This document shows positions 8,881 to 17,874 of a stretch of DNA of 64,000 nt, piece after piece; the stretch's first letter is position 1, and each line of letters begins with the position of its first letter. A model generated the notes under the pieces. It did no database searches. It saw nothing but the letters and a program-made list of their open reading frames with translations, and was not told the origin of the DNA. Origin of the DNA: Pseudomonas sp. DY-1 (GTDB taxonomy: Bacteria > Pseudomonadota > Gammaproteobacteria > Pseudomonadales > Pseudomonadaceae); contig NZ_CP032616.1 in assembly GCF_003626975.1 (NCBI RefSeq), forward strand, positions 4,998,001 through 5,062,000. The letters run 5' to 3'. The position numbers and the translations under genes were made by a program.

Positions 8881-9630
8881 TCAGTCGTATTCAGCGGCTT
8901 CGTGATCGCCCATCAGGCGGCGCTGACGTGGAGAGCAGGCGGCCAGCACGTCCGGGTTGAAGCGGAAGGCGAGGTAGGGCGAGAACTTCTGCGCCACCAT
9001 GCGTTGTCCGTAATGCACCTGCAGCAGGTAGCGAGTGCGGTCGGCTGTGCGATTGCGACTGCCGGTGTGCCAGAGCTCGCTGCGAAACACCAGCACATCG
9101 CCGGCCCTGCACAGCACGGCTTCGGCCGATTTGCCGCGCCAGCTGGTTTCTCCTGTGCAGGGCTTGCGTCCGGCGCGATGGCTGCCAGGAATCACCAGAG
9201 TGGGGCAGAGGTCGGCGTCGATATCGTCGAGGTAGAGGTGCGCTGTGCATATCTGCACCGGCAGCGAGAAGGCCGGGTCAGCCAGCAGGCTTTCCGGCAG
9301 TTCCATGGCCAGATGGTCCACGTGCAGTTCGCCGCCGATAAAGCCGGGGTGGCTTCGCCAGGCGGTCATGCCGACCAGGTGGCAGTCTCCGCCGAGTGCC
9401 GCTTCGGCCAGTTCGATCACTCCGGGCAGGTCGAGATATGGCAGCCACTCCGGGCCCCGGTTGAACACGCATTTGAAGTGGTCATCCACCAGGCCGATGT
9501 AGTCCCAGTGGATGGGCTGGAGTCGGTCCATCAGTGCGCGCAGGGTGGCGATGGCGGGGCCATCGAGTATGCCAGGAAGGAGGGTGAAACCCTGGTCGTG
9601 CAACGCCCGAAGGTGGTCGGTGGTGGACAT
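8881..9630 (-). CDS. phytanoyl-CoA dioxygenase (PhyH) family protein
   Basis: This 249-residue Fe(II)/2-oxoglutarate oxygenase shows the iron triad: H103 and D105 in GELHVDHLAME and the distal H188 in SELWHTGSRN. An Arg a few residues later can bind 2-oxoglutarate. The N-terminal GFTLLPGILDGPAIATLRAL is the usual PhyH opening. Substrate cannot be read from the sequence, and no biosynthetic genes are adjacent. Ectoine hydroxylase-type or small-molecule hydroxylation are both possible. Confidence 0.82.
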   Translation of the reverse strand: MSTTDHLRALHDQGFTLLPGILDGPAIATLRALMDRLQPIHWDYIGLVDDHFKCVFNRGPEWLPYLDLPGVIELAEAALGGDCHLVGMTAWRSHPGFIGGELHVDHLAMELPESLLADPAFSLPVQICTAHLYLDDIDADLCPTLVIPGSHRAGRKPCTGETSWRGKSAEAVLCRAGDVLVFRSELWHTGSRNRTADRTRYLLQVHYGQRMVAQKFSPYLAFRFNPDVLAACSPRQRRLMGDHEAAEYD

Positions 9631-9707
9631 GGGGATGTCCTCTTTCGCCGGTGGGGCTACCTGTAGGGTGGACCACGCGTCACCGGTCCACCATTCGAGC
9701 CCAGGCG

Positions 9708-10544
9708 TCAGCCCTTGAGCAGGCCGGCAAGGCGCTGGTGTAACGGCTCGATCTCGTCTTCCGTCAGGCTCAGCAGAAAGTCGTTTCTCAGCACTTCAAC
9801 CAGTTCCGCTGCGTCTTCGATCTTACGGCTTTCCACCCGGCCATCGCGATGGCGCTTGTTGAAGGTGCCGTTGGCCAGGGTCAGGCGCCACTCGCCTTCG
9901 CTGCGGGCGGTCATCAGCATCTGCCGGAACACGCTATTGGGGTGGGTGGAGGTGTACCAGTTGCGCGGGATGCAATCGACCCAGGCGTTTACCTCCGCGC
10001 CGAAGCGATAGCAGGCCGCCCAGCCGGTTTCCGCGCGGAAGTTTTCCAGCTGCACTTCGCCGGTTCCGTCGTTCTGGGGGCGCAGGCGATAGGGGAGGTT
10101 GCCAGGCATTTCACCTGCCAGGGGCACGGCGCGCCAGGGGGTGGCGGAGCCGAAGCCGACATCCGCCAGGTAGGGGCCTTCCGGAAGCAGGACGCGCAGC
10201 ATCAGGTGGGAAAGCATGGTCTGCGGTGCGTCCAGCGGCAGGCCCCAGCGCACCCGGCCGCCCAGCAGTTCGATCTGGTAGCCAAGGGCGAGCAGCAGGC
10301 GCGCGAAGAGATTGTTCAGCTCGTAGCAGTAGCCACCGCGTTGGCGCTCCACCACCTTGGCGAACACCGCGTCGGCGTCGATACGGATGGGGCGGTCGAG
10401 CAGTACGTCGACGTTCTCGAAGGCCACCCGGCGCTGATGAGCAGCGATGAGCCGGTCGAGGCTGGCAAGGTCGGGCTGCTTCGCAGCGGGGATGTCCAGA
10501 TGGCGCAGGTAAGACTCGGTCTGTTGCGGGTTCAGCGCGTACAT
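9708..10544 (-). CDS. nat: arylamine N-acetyltransferase
   Basis: This 278-residue cytoplasmic enzyme transfers acetyl from acetyl-CoA to arylamines or hydrazines. The catalytic triad is visible: C73 in RGGYCYELN, H113 in TMLSHLMLRV and D128 in YLADVGFG. The frame is open five codons further upstream. I prefer the second ATG (MYALNPQQTESYL) because a GGAG sits ten bases before it and the length suits the family. The 40 bases after it carry a GTAGGGTGGACCACG repeat also found near 14050. Confidence 0.92.
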   Translation of the reverse strand: MYALNPQQTESYLRHLDIPAAKQPDLASLDRLIAAHQRRVAFENVDVLLDRPIRIDADAVFAKVVERQRGGYCYELNNLFARLLLALGYQIELLGGRVRWGLPLDAPQTMLSHLMLRVLLPEGPYLADVGFGSATPWRAVPLAGEMPGNLPYRLRPQNDGTGEVQLENFRAETGWAACYRFGAEVNAWVDCIPRNWYTSTHPNSVFRQMLMTARSEGEWRLTLANGTFNKRHRDGRVESRKIEDAAELVEVLRNDFLLSLTEDEIEPLHQRLAGLLKG

Positions 10545-10671
10545 GCACGAAGGCTCCATGACGATGACGCCTGGATGCTAGCAGATGCCTTCCCACTGGC
10601 GATGAACGGTAGTTTGGTGTCGTTCTTAATCAACAGGCCATGTAAAAAATAAGAAACTAACAGGTCACGAG

Positions 10672-10776
10672 ATGACGCGGAAAATAGAGATAAATCATGC
10701 GCTTGAGGTGATCTCTGTATTTTTGGCCAGAGTCGTTCTGTCGATTTTTTTGCTCATTGCTGCTGTATTTGTTTGA
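10672..10776 (+). CDS. possible 34-residue single-span membrane peptide
   Basis: This small open frame lies in an unusually AT-rich island between nat and the symporter gene. It encodes MTRKIEINHALEVISVFLAR followed by a hydrophobic tail (VVLSIFLLIAAVFV), a plausible single membrane helix. An AGG lies eight bases before the ATG. Codon use is A/T-rich, unlike the neighbours. It may be a chance frame in a promoter region; evidence is weak. Confidence 0.25.
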   Translation: MTRKIEINHALEVISVFLARVVLSIFLLIAAVFV

Positions 10777-10929
10777 CATATTTTACGTCTTTGGCAGACT
10801 TCGCTTCCGTGGTATCCGCCCGGTTCACTCCGTGCCGGGCTTCGCCGTCAATAACAAAAACTCCGTCAGTCGAGACTCCTGTCTCCCAGGTTTCCGGCCC
10901 CGACGGGCGTGCCTCTGGAACAAGAACAA

Positions 10930-12369
10930 ATGCTTATCTGGTTTGTTGCGGTATACCTGCTGGTCACCGTCGGTGTCGGTTTCTACGCCGCCACCCGCGT
11001 CAAAAACTCCAAGGACTTCGCGGCCGGCGGCCGGAGCATGTCCTTCCCCCTGGTTGCGGCGATGGTGTTCGCCACCTGGTTCGGCTCGGAAGCCGTGCTG
11101 GGCATTCCCGCAAGCTTCATCGAGGAAGGATTCGCCGGGATCATCGAAGACCCCTTCGGCTCTTTCGGTTGCCTGATGCTGGTAGGCCTGGTGTTCGCCC
11201 GTCCCCTCTACCGCATGAACCTGCTGACCATCGGTGACTTCTTCAGGAAGCGCTTCGGTCCGAACGTCGAGCTGATCACCAGCCTGGTAATCATCGGTTC
11301 CTACCTGGGCTGGGTGGCTGCACAGCTCACCGCACTGGGCCTGGTGTTCAACGTGCTGTCCGACGGCTCCATTACCACTACCCAGGGCATGCTGATCGGC
11401 ACCGGTATCGTGCTGCTCTACACCCTGTTCGGCGGTATGTGGTCCGTGGCCCTTACCGACTTCATGCAGATGATCATCATCGTCGTCGGCCTGGTGTACC
11501 TGACCTGGCTGATCGGTGACATGGCCGGTGGCGCCGACGTGGTGATCAGCCATGCCGCCAGCGAAGGCAAGTTCACCTTCATGCACGGCTTCGAGCCACG
11601 GGACATCGTCGCCTTCATCGGCGCGGCGGTGACCATGATGTTCGGCTCCATCCCGCAGCAGGACGTGTACGCCCGCGTAATGTCGGCCAAGACTGAGAAC
11701 ATCGCCGCCCGTGCCTCCATGACCGGCGCCGTGTTCTACCTCTCCTTCTGCATGCTGCCGATCTTCCTGACCTACGCTGCATCGCTGATCGACCCGGCCA
11801 TGGTGCAGAAGTGGCTGGCCGAAGACTCGCAGATGATCCTGCCGCACCTGATCATGGAGCGCACTCCGCTGTTCGCCCAGATCATGTTCTTCGGCGCGTT
11901 GCTCTCGGCCATCATGTCCACTGCCTCCGGCACCCTGCTGGCACCGTCGGTGACCTTCACCGAGAACGTGCTCAAGCGCTTCATTCCGGACATGAACGAC
12001 CGTCAGTTCCTGCTGGCCATGCGTCTGAGCGTGATCGCAATGACCATTGCGACCTCGCTGTTCGCCCTGTACTCGGATGCGAGCATCTACGAGATGGTGG
12101 GCAACGCCTACAAGGTGACCCTGGTCGCCGCCGTGGTGCCGCTGTTCGCAGGTCTTTTCTGGAAACGCGCCACCACCCAGGGCGCCCTGCTGGCAATCGC
12201 CGCGGGCCTGATCTCCTGGATCTTCCTGGAAGCCACCTACGCCGAAACCGACTTCTGGCCGCCGCAACTGGCTGGCCTGCTGTTCAGTGCCCTTGGCATG
12301 TTCGTGGGCTCGATGCTGCCGCAGTTCGTGCGCAGCCGTCGCGAGTCCCTGGAGCCTGTCGCGGCCTGA
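10930..12369 (+). CDS. sodium:solute symporter (SSS family)
   Basis: This 479-residue inner-membrane transporter has about 12-13 hydrophobic helices. SSS features include an N-terminal outside helix (LIWFVAVYLLVTVGVGFYAA), the conserved GGRSMSF-region with FATWFGSEAVLG in helix 2, and GALLSAIMSTASGTLLAPSV in the helix-8 region that forms the sodium site. A GTG 21 bases upstream is in frame, but the ATG gives the canonical short N-terminus. The substrate is unknown; relatives carry organic acids, proline or nucleobases. It is monocistronic, with a terminator behind it. Confidence 0.88.
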   Translation: MLIWFVAVYLLVTVGVGFYAATRVKNSKDFAAGGRSMSFPLVAAMVFATWFGSEAVLGIPASFIEEGFAGIIEDPFGSFGCLMLVGLVFARPLYRMNLLTIGDFFRKRFGPNVELITSLVIIGSYLGWVAAQLTALGLVFNVLSDGSITTTQGMLIGTGIVLLYTLFGGMWSVALTDFMQMIIIVVGLVYLTWLIGDMAGGADVVISHAASEGKFTFMHGFEPRDIVAFIGAAVTMMFGSIPQQDVYARVMSAKTENIAARASMTGAVFYLSFCMLPIFLTYAASLIDPAMVQKWLAEDSQMILPHLIMERTPLFAQIMFFGALLSAIMSTASGTLLAPSVTFTENVLKRFIPDMNDRQFLLAMRLSVIAMTIATSLFALYSDASIYEMVGNAYKVTLVAAVVPLFAGLFWKRATTQGALLAIAAGLISWIFLEATYAETDFWPPQLAGLLFSALGMFVGSMLPQFVRSRRESLEPVAA

Positions 12370-12382
12370 TAGGTCGAGAAAT

Positions 12383-12413
12383 GAAAAAGCCCCGCCAAGT
12401 GCGGGGCTTTTTC
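12383..12413 (+). terminator. intrinsic terminator after the symporter gene
   Basis: AAAAAGCCCCGC, loop AAGT, then GCGGGGCTTTTT. It is symmetric enough to work in both directions. Confidence 0.92.
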
Positions 12414-12430
12414 ATTGGCGGCGAATGGCT

Positions 12431-12528
12431 TGTAGGGGCGAACTCATTCGCCAGGCAGGCCGAAGGTCTGCCCTACGAGGCTGAATGGGGTAGCTACGCC
12501 ACCCTTGGCGAATGAATTCGCCCCCACA
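12431..12528. repeat. paired REP elements (GCGAATGAATTCGC type)
   Basis: TGTAGGGGCGAACTCATTCG opens the segment and its near-reverse complement GGCGAATGAATTCGCCCCC closes it, an inverted REP doublet (REPIN-like) between convergent genes. The same REP family recurs at many intergenic places in this window. Confidence 0.85.
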
Positions 12529-12537
12529 AATCAGGCT

Positions 12538-12849
12538 TCAGGCCACCAGTTCGACGAAGCCGCGCAGCACCGTGAGGCCGACGAATACGGCCATGGCAAT
12601 CGAGCTGTTGCGGGGCACTTCGTCGCAGAGATTTCGGTAGTTGATGGGGGCGAAGAAAAGCTTCGGCCAGCAGGCGAAGATGGCGCAGAGGGCTATCAGG
12701 GAGAGTGCGGCGAGGCCGGAGGAGAAGTCGAAGGGCTCGCTGGCGAGGATGCAGCCGATGGGGGCGGCAATCGCGATGGCGATCCAGGCGCTGGAAACCA
12801 GTTTCTCACCCCGGGTGTGCGAAGTGGCTTGGGCGCTGTCGCTGGCCAT
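12538..12849 (-). CDS. conserved small membrane protein, unknown function
   Basis: I do not recognise this 103-residue protein. It has three hydrophobic stretches: SSAWIAIAIAAPIGCILA, LAALSLIALCAIFACW, and the C-terminal MAVFVGLTVLRGFVELVA. A polar loop with INYRNLCDEVPRN lies between the last two, so it is likely an inner-membrane protein. The frame is open for 21 codons upstream; I set the start at the MASDSAQ methionine. It lies alone between the symporter and porin genes. Confidence 0.6.
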   Translation of the reverse strand: MASDSAQATSHTRGEKLVSSAWIAIAIAAPIGCILASEPFDFSSGLAALSLIALCAIFACWPKLFFAPINYRNLCDEVPRNSSIAMAVFVGLTVLRGFVELVA

Positions 12850-12924
12850 CGGAAGGTTCCTTTTCTGACTGCAGGCTGAGACTGTCGCGCATTCTCTACC
12901 CGCCTTTTCCATGGTGCAAGACAG

Positions 12925-12951
12925 AGGGGCCCGACATTGTGCCGGGCCCCA
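12925..12951 (-). terminator. hairpin after the porin gene
   Basis: GGGGCCCGACA, loop, TGCCGGGCCCC: a strong stem just after the porin stop, but with little T-tract on the minus strand. Confidence 0.6.
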
Positions 12952-12957
12952 CAGGCA

Positions 12958-13776
12958 TCAGAAATGCACCTTGGCCAGCAGGCTGAAGGTGTTCTGGTCG
13001 GTGCCGCCGAGGATCTCGTCGCCGAGGAAGCTGTTGTCGTCGATGGCGTACTTGTTCTTCCAGTAGTCGTACTCGATGCCGACGTAGAAGTGCTTCACCG
13101 CGCTCCAGCCCATGGCCTTGCCCAGGTCGTACTTGATCTGCGGGTTGAAGTGCAGGTTGGCGTGCAGGTCATTCGGACGGTCGGAAGTGGCGTCCTTGTT
13201 GTTCCATACCCAATCCATGAACCCGTCGATCAGGATGTCCGAATTGCCCACCGGAATGGTGTAGGACCACACCGGGGTGACCTGCCACTGGCCGGACGGG
13301 CTGTTGGTGATGCCGTCGGGCTTGCGGTAGTAGAAGTTCAGCTGGAAGTAGTCGAAGCCGGGGACCTTGAGGTCGAAGCCCGGGCCGAGCAGGTAGTTCT
13401 GGTTGCGGTTCTCGCCACGCTCGTAGGTCGCGGCCAGCAGCACGTCGCTGATGGGGCCCAATTCCAGCTTCTGGTCGAAGATCTTGCCGAAGGACAGGCG
13501 CGGGGAAATTTCGCCGTAGTAGGTGTTCTTGCCGGCGTTGGCGTCTTCCTCACCGTTGTAGTTGATCTGGTCGACGAAGATGAACAGGTCACCGAAGGTC
13601 CAGCCGCTGGCGTGCTCGAAGGTGAAGGTCTGCTGGATTTCAGGGTTGATCTCGAAACCCTTGCCGTAGAGGTAGGTCAGGCTGTTGTCCTGCCACAGCA
13701 GGGGGCCGTCGGCCAGGGCGTTGCCGGCCGCCAGCAGGCCACCAGCGAGCATCAGGGAGGAAAAGACGCGGTTCAT
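12958..13776 (-). CDS. Tsx/OmpK-type outer-membrane channel
   Basis: This 272-residue protein has a signal peptide (about 1-23, ending GNALA/DG) and an outer-membrane beta-barrel. Alternating segments such as GLEYDYW-like and FDYFQLNFYYRKPDG, and the terminal LLAKVHF with C-terminal Phe, are the barrel signature. The DNSLTYLYGKGFEINPEIQQ opening and HASGWTFGDLFIFVDQINYN match the nucleoside-specific Tsx/OmpK family. Nucleoside uptake is the usual role. It is transcribed alone. Confidence 0.85.
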   Translation of the reverse strand: MNRVFSSLMLAGGLLAAGNALADGPLLWQDNSLTYLYGKGFEINPEIQQTFTFEHASGWTFGDLFIFVDQINYNGEEDANAGKNTYYGEISPRLSFGKIFDQKLELGPISDVLLAATYERGENRNQNYLLGPGFDLKVPGFDYFQLNFYYRKPDGITNSPSGQWQVTPVWSYTIPVGNSDILIDGFMDWVWNNKDATSDRPNDLHANLHFNPQIKYDLGKAMGWSAVKHFYVGIEYDYWKNKYAIDDNSFLGDEILGGTDQNTFSLLAKVHF

Positions 13777-14182
13777 CGGGTATTGGCTCCAGTGGTTTTA
13801 AGCTGTGTCTATCTGCGTAGAACTTGTCTGATTGGTCAGGTATGCCGGGCAGCAAAAAGAGCGCCAGGGTGCTCTGGGCAAACGACCGGGCGCGCGATTA
13901 TCGGGTGAAGGCGAGGTTTTTCAAGCGGTTGTACGAGGTTCGCGGTGATTTCCCGACTGCTGGAAGCTGACCAGGTGCACAACTCTGGGGATGAATCTGA
14001 CCGTGTGGGCGGTTTTGCCTTGAATTGGGGCGGCAGGGGGGCCATGTCTTAGGGGGGCCACGTTTCACCGGTCCACCATTCGGGGCGGGCATGGCGCCGC
14101 TGGTGGATGGAGAAGCGCTATCCACCCTACTGGGCTTGTGAGATTGAACGTCGGCTTGCTGAGCGTTGGGCCAATGCCAAAC
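13777..14182. other. gene-free stretch with dispersed repeats
   Basis: I see no credible gene here. The right part (about 14050-14130) holds two dispersed repeats: CCACGTTTCACCGGTCCACC, also found near 9672, and GGTGGATGGAGAAGCG...TCCACCCTAC, related to copies at 24571 and 58061. The left end should contain the porin promoter. Confidence 0.5.
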
Positions 14183-14218
14183 AAAAAAATCCCCCAGCCG
14201 CCCGACGCGACTGGGGGG
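14183..14218 (-). terminator. intrinsic terminator of the left exported-protein operon
   Basis: On the minus strand, TCCCCCCAGT, a 12-base loop, CTGGGGGA and TTTTTTTG: a textbook terminator 16 bases after the stop of the 734-residue gene. Confidence 0.9.
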
Positions 14219-14234
14219 AACTGGCGCTGAGCGA

Positions 14235-16439
14235 TCAGCGTACGGTGATGTTGCCGGTGCGCACGCCTCCGAAGGTGGAGCGCACGGTGACCCCGGGGCT
14301 GGCGCTGGGGACGATAGCGGAGGAGTTATTCACCGACAGCTTCCAGCGGCCGTTCGCCGCCGGCGTGGCGGTGCCCAGCAGAGCGGTGCCTTGGGTACTG
14401 GTGACCTCGATGCGGATCTGGTTGTTCTGCGGCCGCGAGGTGGTGCCCTGGATATCCCAGGAGTAGCGGTTGTTGGAGCCCGCCTTCACTTGCGCCTGAG
14501 TGATCGCCAGGCTGTCGGCCGCCACGGCCGGGTTCACCGTCACGGTTACCGTTGCTGCCGACGAGGTGGCGCCGATCGAGTCCCGCGCCTGGTAATTGAA
14601 AGTGGTGGTAAAGGCGGTGGTCACGCTAGCCGGCGGGGCATAGGTCACCGTGGTGCCGTTGGTGTTGGTCGTACCGAGTCCTGTCGGCGGCTGGGTGAGG
14701 TTCACCACCGTCATCGGGTTGGCTTCCGGGTCTGCGTCATTGGCCAGCACATTGATCGTCACCGGTGCGCCGGCGCTGGTGGTCGCAGTGTCGTTGGCGA
14801 CCACCGGCGGCAGGTTCGGTCGGACGGTGATGGTCACCAGGGCGGGGGCGGACAGGGCGCCCAGGTTGTCACGGACCTGATAGGTGAAAGTCTCTGTCTG
14901 GGTGTTCGCGACCTGGGGCGGCGGGGTGTAGATCACCGCACCGGTGCCGCTCTGTACCAGGGTGCCGAAGGTGACGCTGCCAAGGCTGGCGATGGACAGC
15001 GGCAGATTGCCGTCCGGGTCGCTGTCGTTGGCGGTCAGGGCCAGGGTCACAGTCACGCCGGCGGTCGTGCTGCCGCTGTCCGGGTTGGCCACGGGTGGCT
15101 GATTGGCCGGTTGGGTAACGGGGCTGCCTTCGATGACCACGAACTCCGTGTCGCTGCCGCCAGCGGCCGATTTCACCGTGACCTTCGCCGGGGGCTGCTC
15201 GATGCCGACGGCTACCAGGCGCTGGATCACACCGCTGACCGGCAGCAGGCGGCCGAAGCCTTCAGCGGCCATGGACGGAATTTCCACTTCGTCACTGGAG
15301 CGCGCCTCTACCGTCAGCGTCTTGTTCGGCCAGGAATAGCGCGCCTGGCTGATCTTGACGATATCGGTCAGTGGCTGGGTCAGGGTGGTGGCCGAGGCGT
15401 TGGTGTCTGTTGCGGTGATCAGCACGAAGGGCGGCAGGTTGGCCGGGGCCAGGTCCTGGCCGAAGAACAGCCCGCTGCCATCGCCGGTCATCTCGAACTG
15501 GCAAGGCGACGGCGGGTCACCCACCAGGTCGACGCTTTCGCGGAAGCACAGCGTTGCGCTGGCGCTGGAGTTGGCGAACACCGATATCCAGGTGCGCTGG
15601 GCGTCGCGGCTGTACGTGGCGCGGTCGACACCGACCTCGCTTGCGACGCCACCGGTGAAGAGCTTGCCGGACAGATTGAACAGGTCGGTCTGGATGGAAA
15701 GGCCATTGGGGCCGTCGATGCGCACGAAGTTGGTTCCGAAGGGACTGCCGGTTACCGCTTCGGTCAGGTTGGGGTCGCCGATGAAGGTTTCCAGTTCACC
15801 GGTCTCCGGGTTGGTTTCCTGGATGGGGCCTCCGGCTCGTGTCAGGAACGGGCCGATGTTCCCTGCCAGGGCACCGCTGAAGTTGCCGGGGGCGCCGATG
15901 CCAATGTCGCGGGTGATGTTGATGGCGCGACGCCCGGGCGCGGTAACGTTGAAGGTGTCCACGCCATAGGGATGGGTGACGGTATAAGTGCCGGCCACCG
16001 GCACCGTGGCGCGAATGCGGATGCGCGCGAAGCTCTGCTGGTCGCCCTGCCGCGGCACGCCGCCGGCGAAGGCCGCCTCGATGCCGGCCACATAGACATC
16101 CAGCTGCAGTCCGTTGCCGGGATCGTCGATGCTGGTTTCGGCGAGCATCCAGAAGCTTTCATCCGGGAAGTTGCCGGGGAAGGCCACGGGTTTGGTCTCG
16201 TCGAAGATGCCTGGGTTCGGCAGCAGGGTGCACATGAAATTACCCGGAGCCCGCGTGCTGAGGGTCTTGGACAGGCAAAGCTCCAGCGGCGTGCCCTGGG
16301 TGTCCTGATACCAGCGTGGGAAGTAGCCGCTGGCAGCGGTGTACGGACCGGGGTCCACCGCAGCCAGTTGCGCCTCGGCAACCGGGGCGCCGATAAGCAC
16401 ACCCAGCAACAGGGTGAGTATTCCTGGCCATTTGAACAT
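14235..16439 (-). CDS. exported protein, unfamiliar N-terminal domain plus Ig/cadherin-like repeats (left copy, long form)
   Basis: This 734-residue secreted protein begins with a signal peptide ending at VAEA/QL. Residues about 25-430 form a domain I do not know, marked by VDPGPYTAASGYFPRWYQDT, LCLSKTLSTR, FMCTLLPNPGIF, RIRIRATVPVAGTYTVTHPYG and SAAGGSDTEFVVI. Two bacterial Ig/cadherin-like repeats follow (NQPPVANPDSGSTTAG, then NLPPVVANDTATTSAG, each with an NDSDPDG/NDADPE motif), and then a C-terminal beta domain. The long form at 48753-50978 is a full-length paralogue. It is the second gene of a two-gene sigma-54 operon, divergent from a sensor kinase. Likely a cell-surface or matrix protein; this is inference. 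Confidence 0.75.
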   Translation of the reverse strand: MFKWPGILTLLLGVLIGAPVAEAQLAAVDPGPYTAASGYFPRWYQDTQGTPLELCLSKTLSTRAPGNFMCTLLPNPGIFDETKPVAFPGNFPDESFWMLAETSIDDPGNGLQLDVYVAGIEAAFAGGVPRQGDQQSFARIRIRATVPVAGTYTVTHPYGVDTFNVTAPGRRAINITRDIGIGAPGNFSGALAGNIGPFLTRAGGPIQETNPETGELETFIGDPNLTEAVTGSPFGTNFVRIDGPNGLSIQTDLFNLSGKLFTGGVASEVGVDRATYSRDAQRTWISVFANSSASATLCFRESVDLVGDPPSPCQFEMTGDGSGLFFGQDLAPANLPPFVLITATDTNASATTLTQPLTDIVKISQARYSWPNKTLTVEARSSDEVEIPSMAAEGFGRLLPVSGVIQRLVAVGIEQPPAKVTVKSAAGGSDTEFVVIEGSPVTQPANQPPVANPDSGSTTAGVTVTLALTANDSDPDGNLPLSIASLGSVTFGTLVQSGTGAVIYTPPPQVANTQTETFTYQVRDNLGALSAPALVTITVRPNLPPVVANDTATTSAGAPVTINVLANDADPEANPMTVVNLTQPPTGLGTTNTNGTTVTYAPPASVTTAFTTTFNYQARDSIGATSSAATVTVTVNPAVAADSLAITQAQVKAGSNNRYSWDIQGTTSRPQNNQIRIEVTSTQGTALLGTATPAANGRWKLSVNNSSAIVPSASPGVTVRSTFGGVRTGNITVR

Positions 16440-16481
16440 GACTGCCTCCGTTCACTCGCCTGGGGCGGGTGAGTGTTGTTC

Positions 16482-17777
16482 TCAGGGGAGAATCAGGACT
16501 TCTTCGGTATCGGAACCGCCATTGGCCGAGCTCACATGGACGCTCGCCGGTGGAATGACGCCGGCCGGGAGATCCAGGTGTCCGGCTACCAGCGGGCCAA
16601 GTCCCTCCACTGTGAGCACCGGCTGGTCGGCCTGGTCGCTGGAGCTGGCGTCCACCGTCAGGCGGCCGGTGCCCAGGCTGTACTCAGCGCGGCTGATGGT
16701 TACCAGGTCCACCAGCGGCGCGGTCTTGGTAGCGGCCGTGCTGCCGGGGATGGCCACGCTGTTGTCGGCGATGAACGACACGCTTCCATTGGCCGTCGGG
16801 GTCGCTGCGGACTGGCCGTACCAGGCACCGGTGGCGCTGCCCAGCATGGCGCCGCTGGCAACGGCGGTATCGGTGTAGCGCACGGTGGCCGGGGCGGGTG
16901 GGGCCAGGGTGAAGAAGTCCTGCTGGGCGGTGCCGTCGGTACCGCCAGTGGAATAGGTCGCGCGTTCGACGATCAGGGGCGTCGGCAACGGCACCTGGGA
17001 CAACTTGCCGGAAATGGCGAACTGCCGCGTTTCCGCGCGCAAGCCGTTGGGGCCTTCTATACGCACGAAATTGGTCCCGAAGGGGCTGCCAGTGACTTCT
17101 TCCAGCACGTTCGGGTCGCCGATGAAGGACTCGGGCAGGCTGGTGACCGGGTTGACCTCCACATAGGGTCCGTTCACCGAGCGCAGGAAGGGCCCGACGT
17201 CACCTTTCAAGGCCCCGCTGAAGTCGCCGGGCGTGCTGATGCCGATGTCGCGGGTCAGGTTGATGGCGCGCGTCCCGGGGGCATCCACATCGAACACTTC
17301 CACGCCGTAGGGGTGAGTGACGGTGTAGGTGCCAGCCACCGGTACGGTCACCCGGATACGGATTCGCGCGAAGCTGATCTGGTCGCCCGCTGCAGGCAGA
17401 CCACCCCCGAAAGCCGCTTCCAGTGCGGAGACATAGATCAGGTCGATGCCGGTGGCCGCATCGGTGATGACGGCATCGCCGGTGAACCAGAACGCCTCGT
17501 CCGGGAAGTTGTCGGGAAAGGCGACCGGCTGGGTTTCGTCGAATACACCCGGGTTGGGCAGCAGGTTGCACATGAAGGAGCCGGGGACGCGGGTGCTCTG
17601 TGCCTTGGATAGACAGAGATCGAGGGCGCGGCCATGGGTGTCCTGATACCAGGCCGCGAAGAACCCGTTGGCCTCGGTAGTGGCTGTCTGGTCGACCGCA
17701 TAGAGACCGGCCTTGGTCGGGACGACCGTGAGTCCGAGCAATAGTGGGAGCGCGAGTTTCGGCAGTGCGTTGTGCAT
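16482..17777 (-). CDS. exported protein of the same family without Ig repeats (left copy, short form)
   Basis: This 431-residue protein has a signal peptide (about 1-22) and essentially the N-terminal domain of its downstream neighbour alone: VDQTATTEANGFFAAWYQDT, LCLSKAQSTR, FMCNLLPNPGVF, RIRIRVTVPVAGTYTVTHPY. It ends at GGSDTEEVLILP, where the long form continues into Ig repeats. Two Cys pairs are conserved among all four paralogues, consistent with periplasmic disulfides. It is the first gene after the sigma-54 promoter, 42 bases before the long form. Function unknown; the family always occurs here as a short-long pair. Confidence 0.75.
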   Translation of the reverse strand: MHNALPKLALPLLLGLTVVPTKAGLYAVDQTATTEANGFFAAWYQDTHGRALDLCLSKAQSTRVPGSFMCNLLPNPGVFDETQPVAFPDNFPDEAFWFTGDAVITDAATGIDLIYVSALEAAFGGGLPAAGDQISFARIRIRVTVPVAGTYTVTHPYGVEVFDVDAPGTRAINLTRDIGISTPGDFSGALKGDVGPFLRSVNGPYVEVNPVTSLPESFIGDPNVLEEVTGSPFGTNFVRIEGPNGLRAETRQFAISGKLSQVPLPTPLIVERATYSTGGTDGTAQQDFFTLAPPAPATVRYTDTAVASGAMLGSATGAWYGQSAATPTANGSVSFIADNSVAIPGSTAATKTAPLVDLVTISRAEYSLGTGRLTVDASSSDQADQPVLTVEGLGPLVAGHLDLPAGVIPPASVHVSSANGGSDTEEVLILP

Positions 17778-17857
17778 GGTGTTGCCCTTCCAGTCGATGA
17801 ACTTCGCCGTTTGTCAGGCTCCGATAGGCCGGGGGCCCGTCGTTGACCAGGAAAGGG

Positions 17858-17874
17858 CGCAAACCCCATGCCAG
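17858..17874 (-). promoter_or_regulatory. sigma-54 promoter of the left exported-protein operon
   Basis: On the minus strand it reads CTGGCATGGGGTTTGCG, against the consensus YTGGCACGRNNNTTGCW. The GG (-24) and GC (-12) are correctly spaced by ten bases. It lies about 80 bases before the 431-residue gene. Confidence 0.8.
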
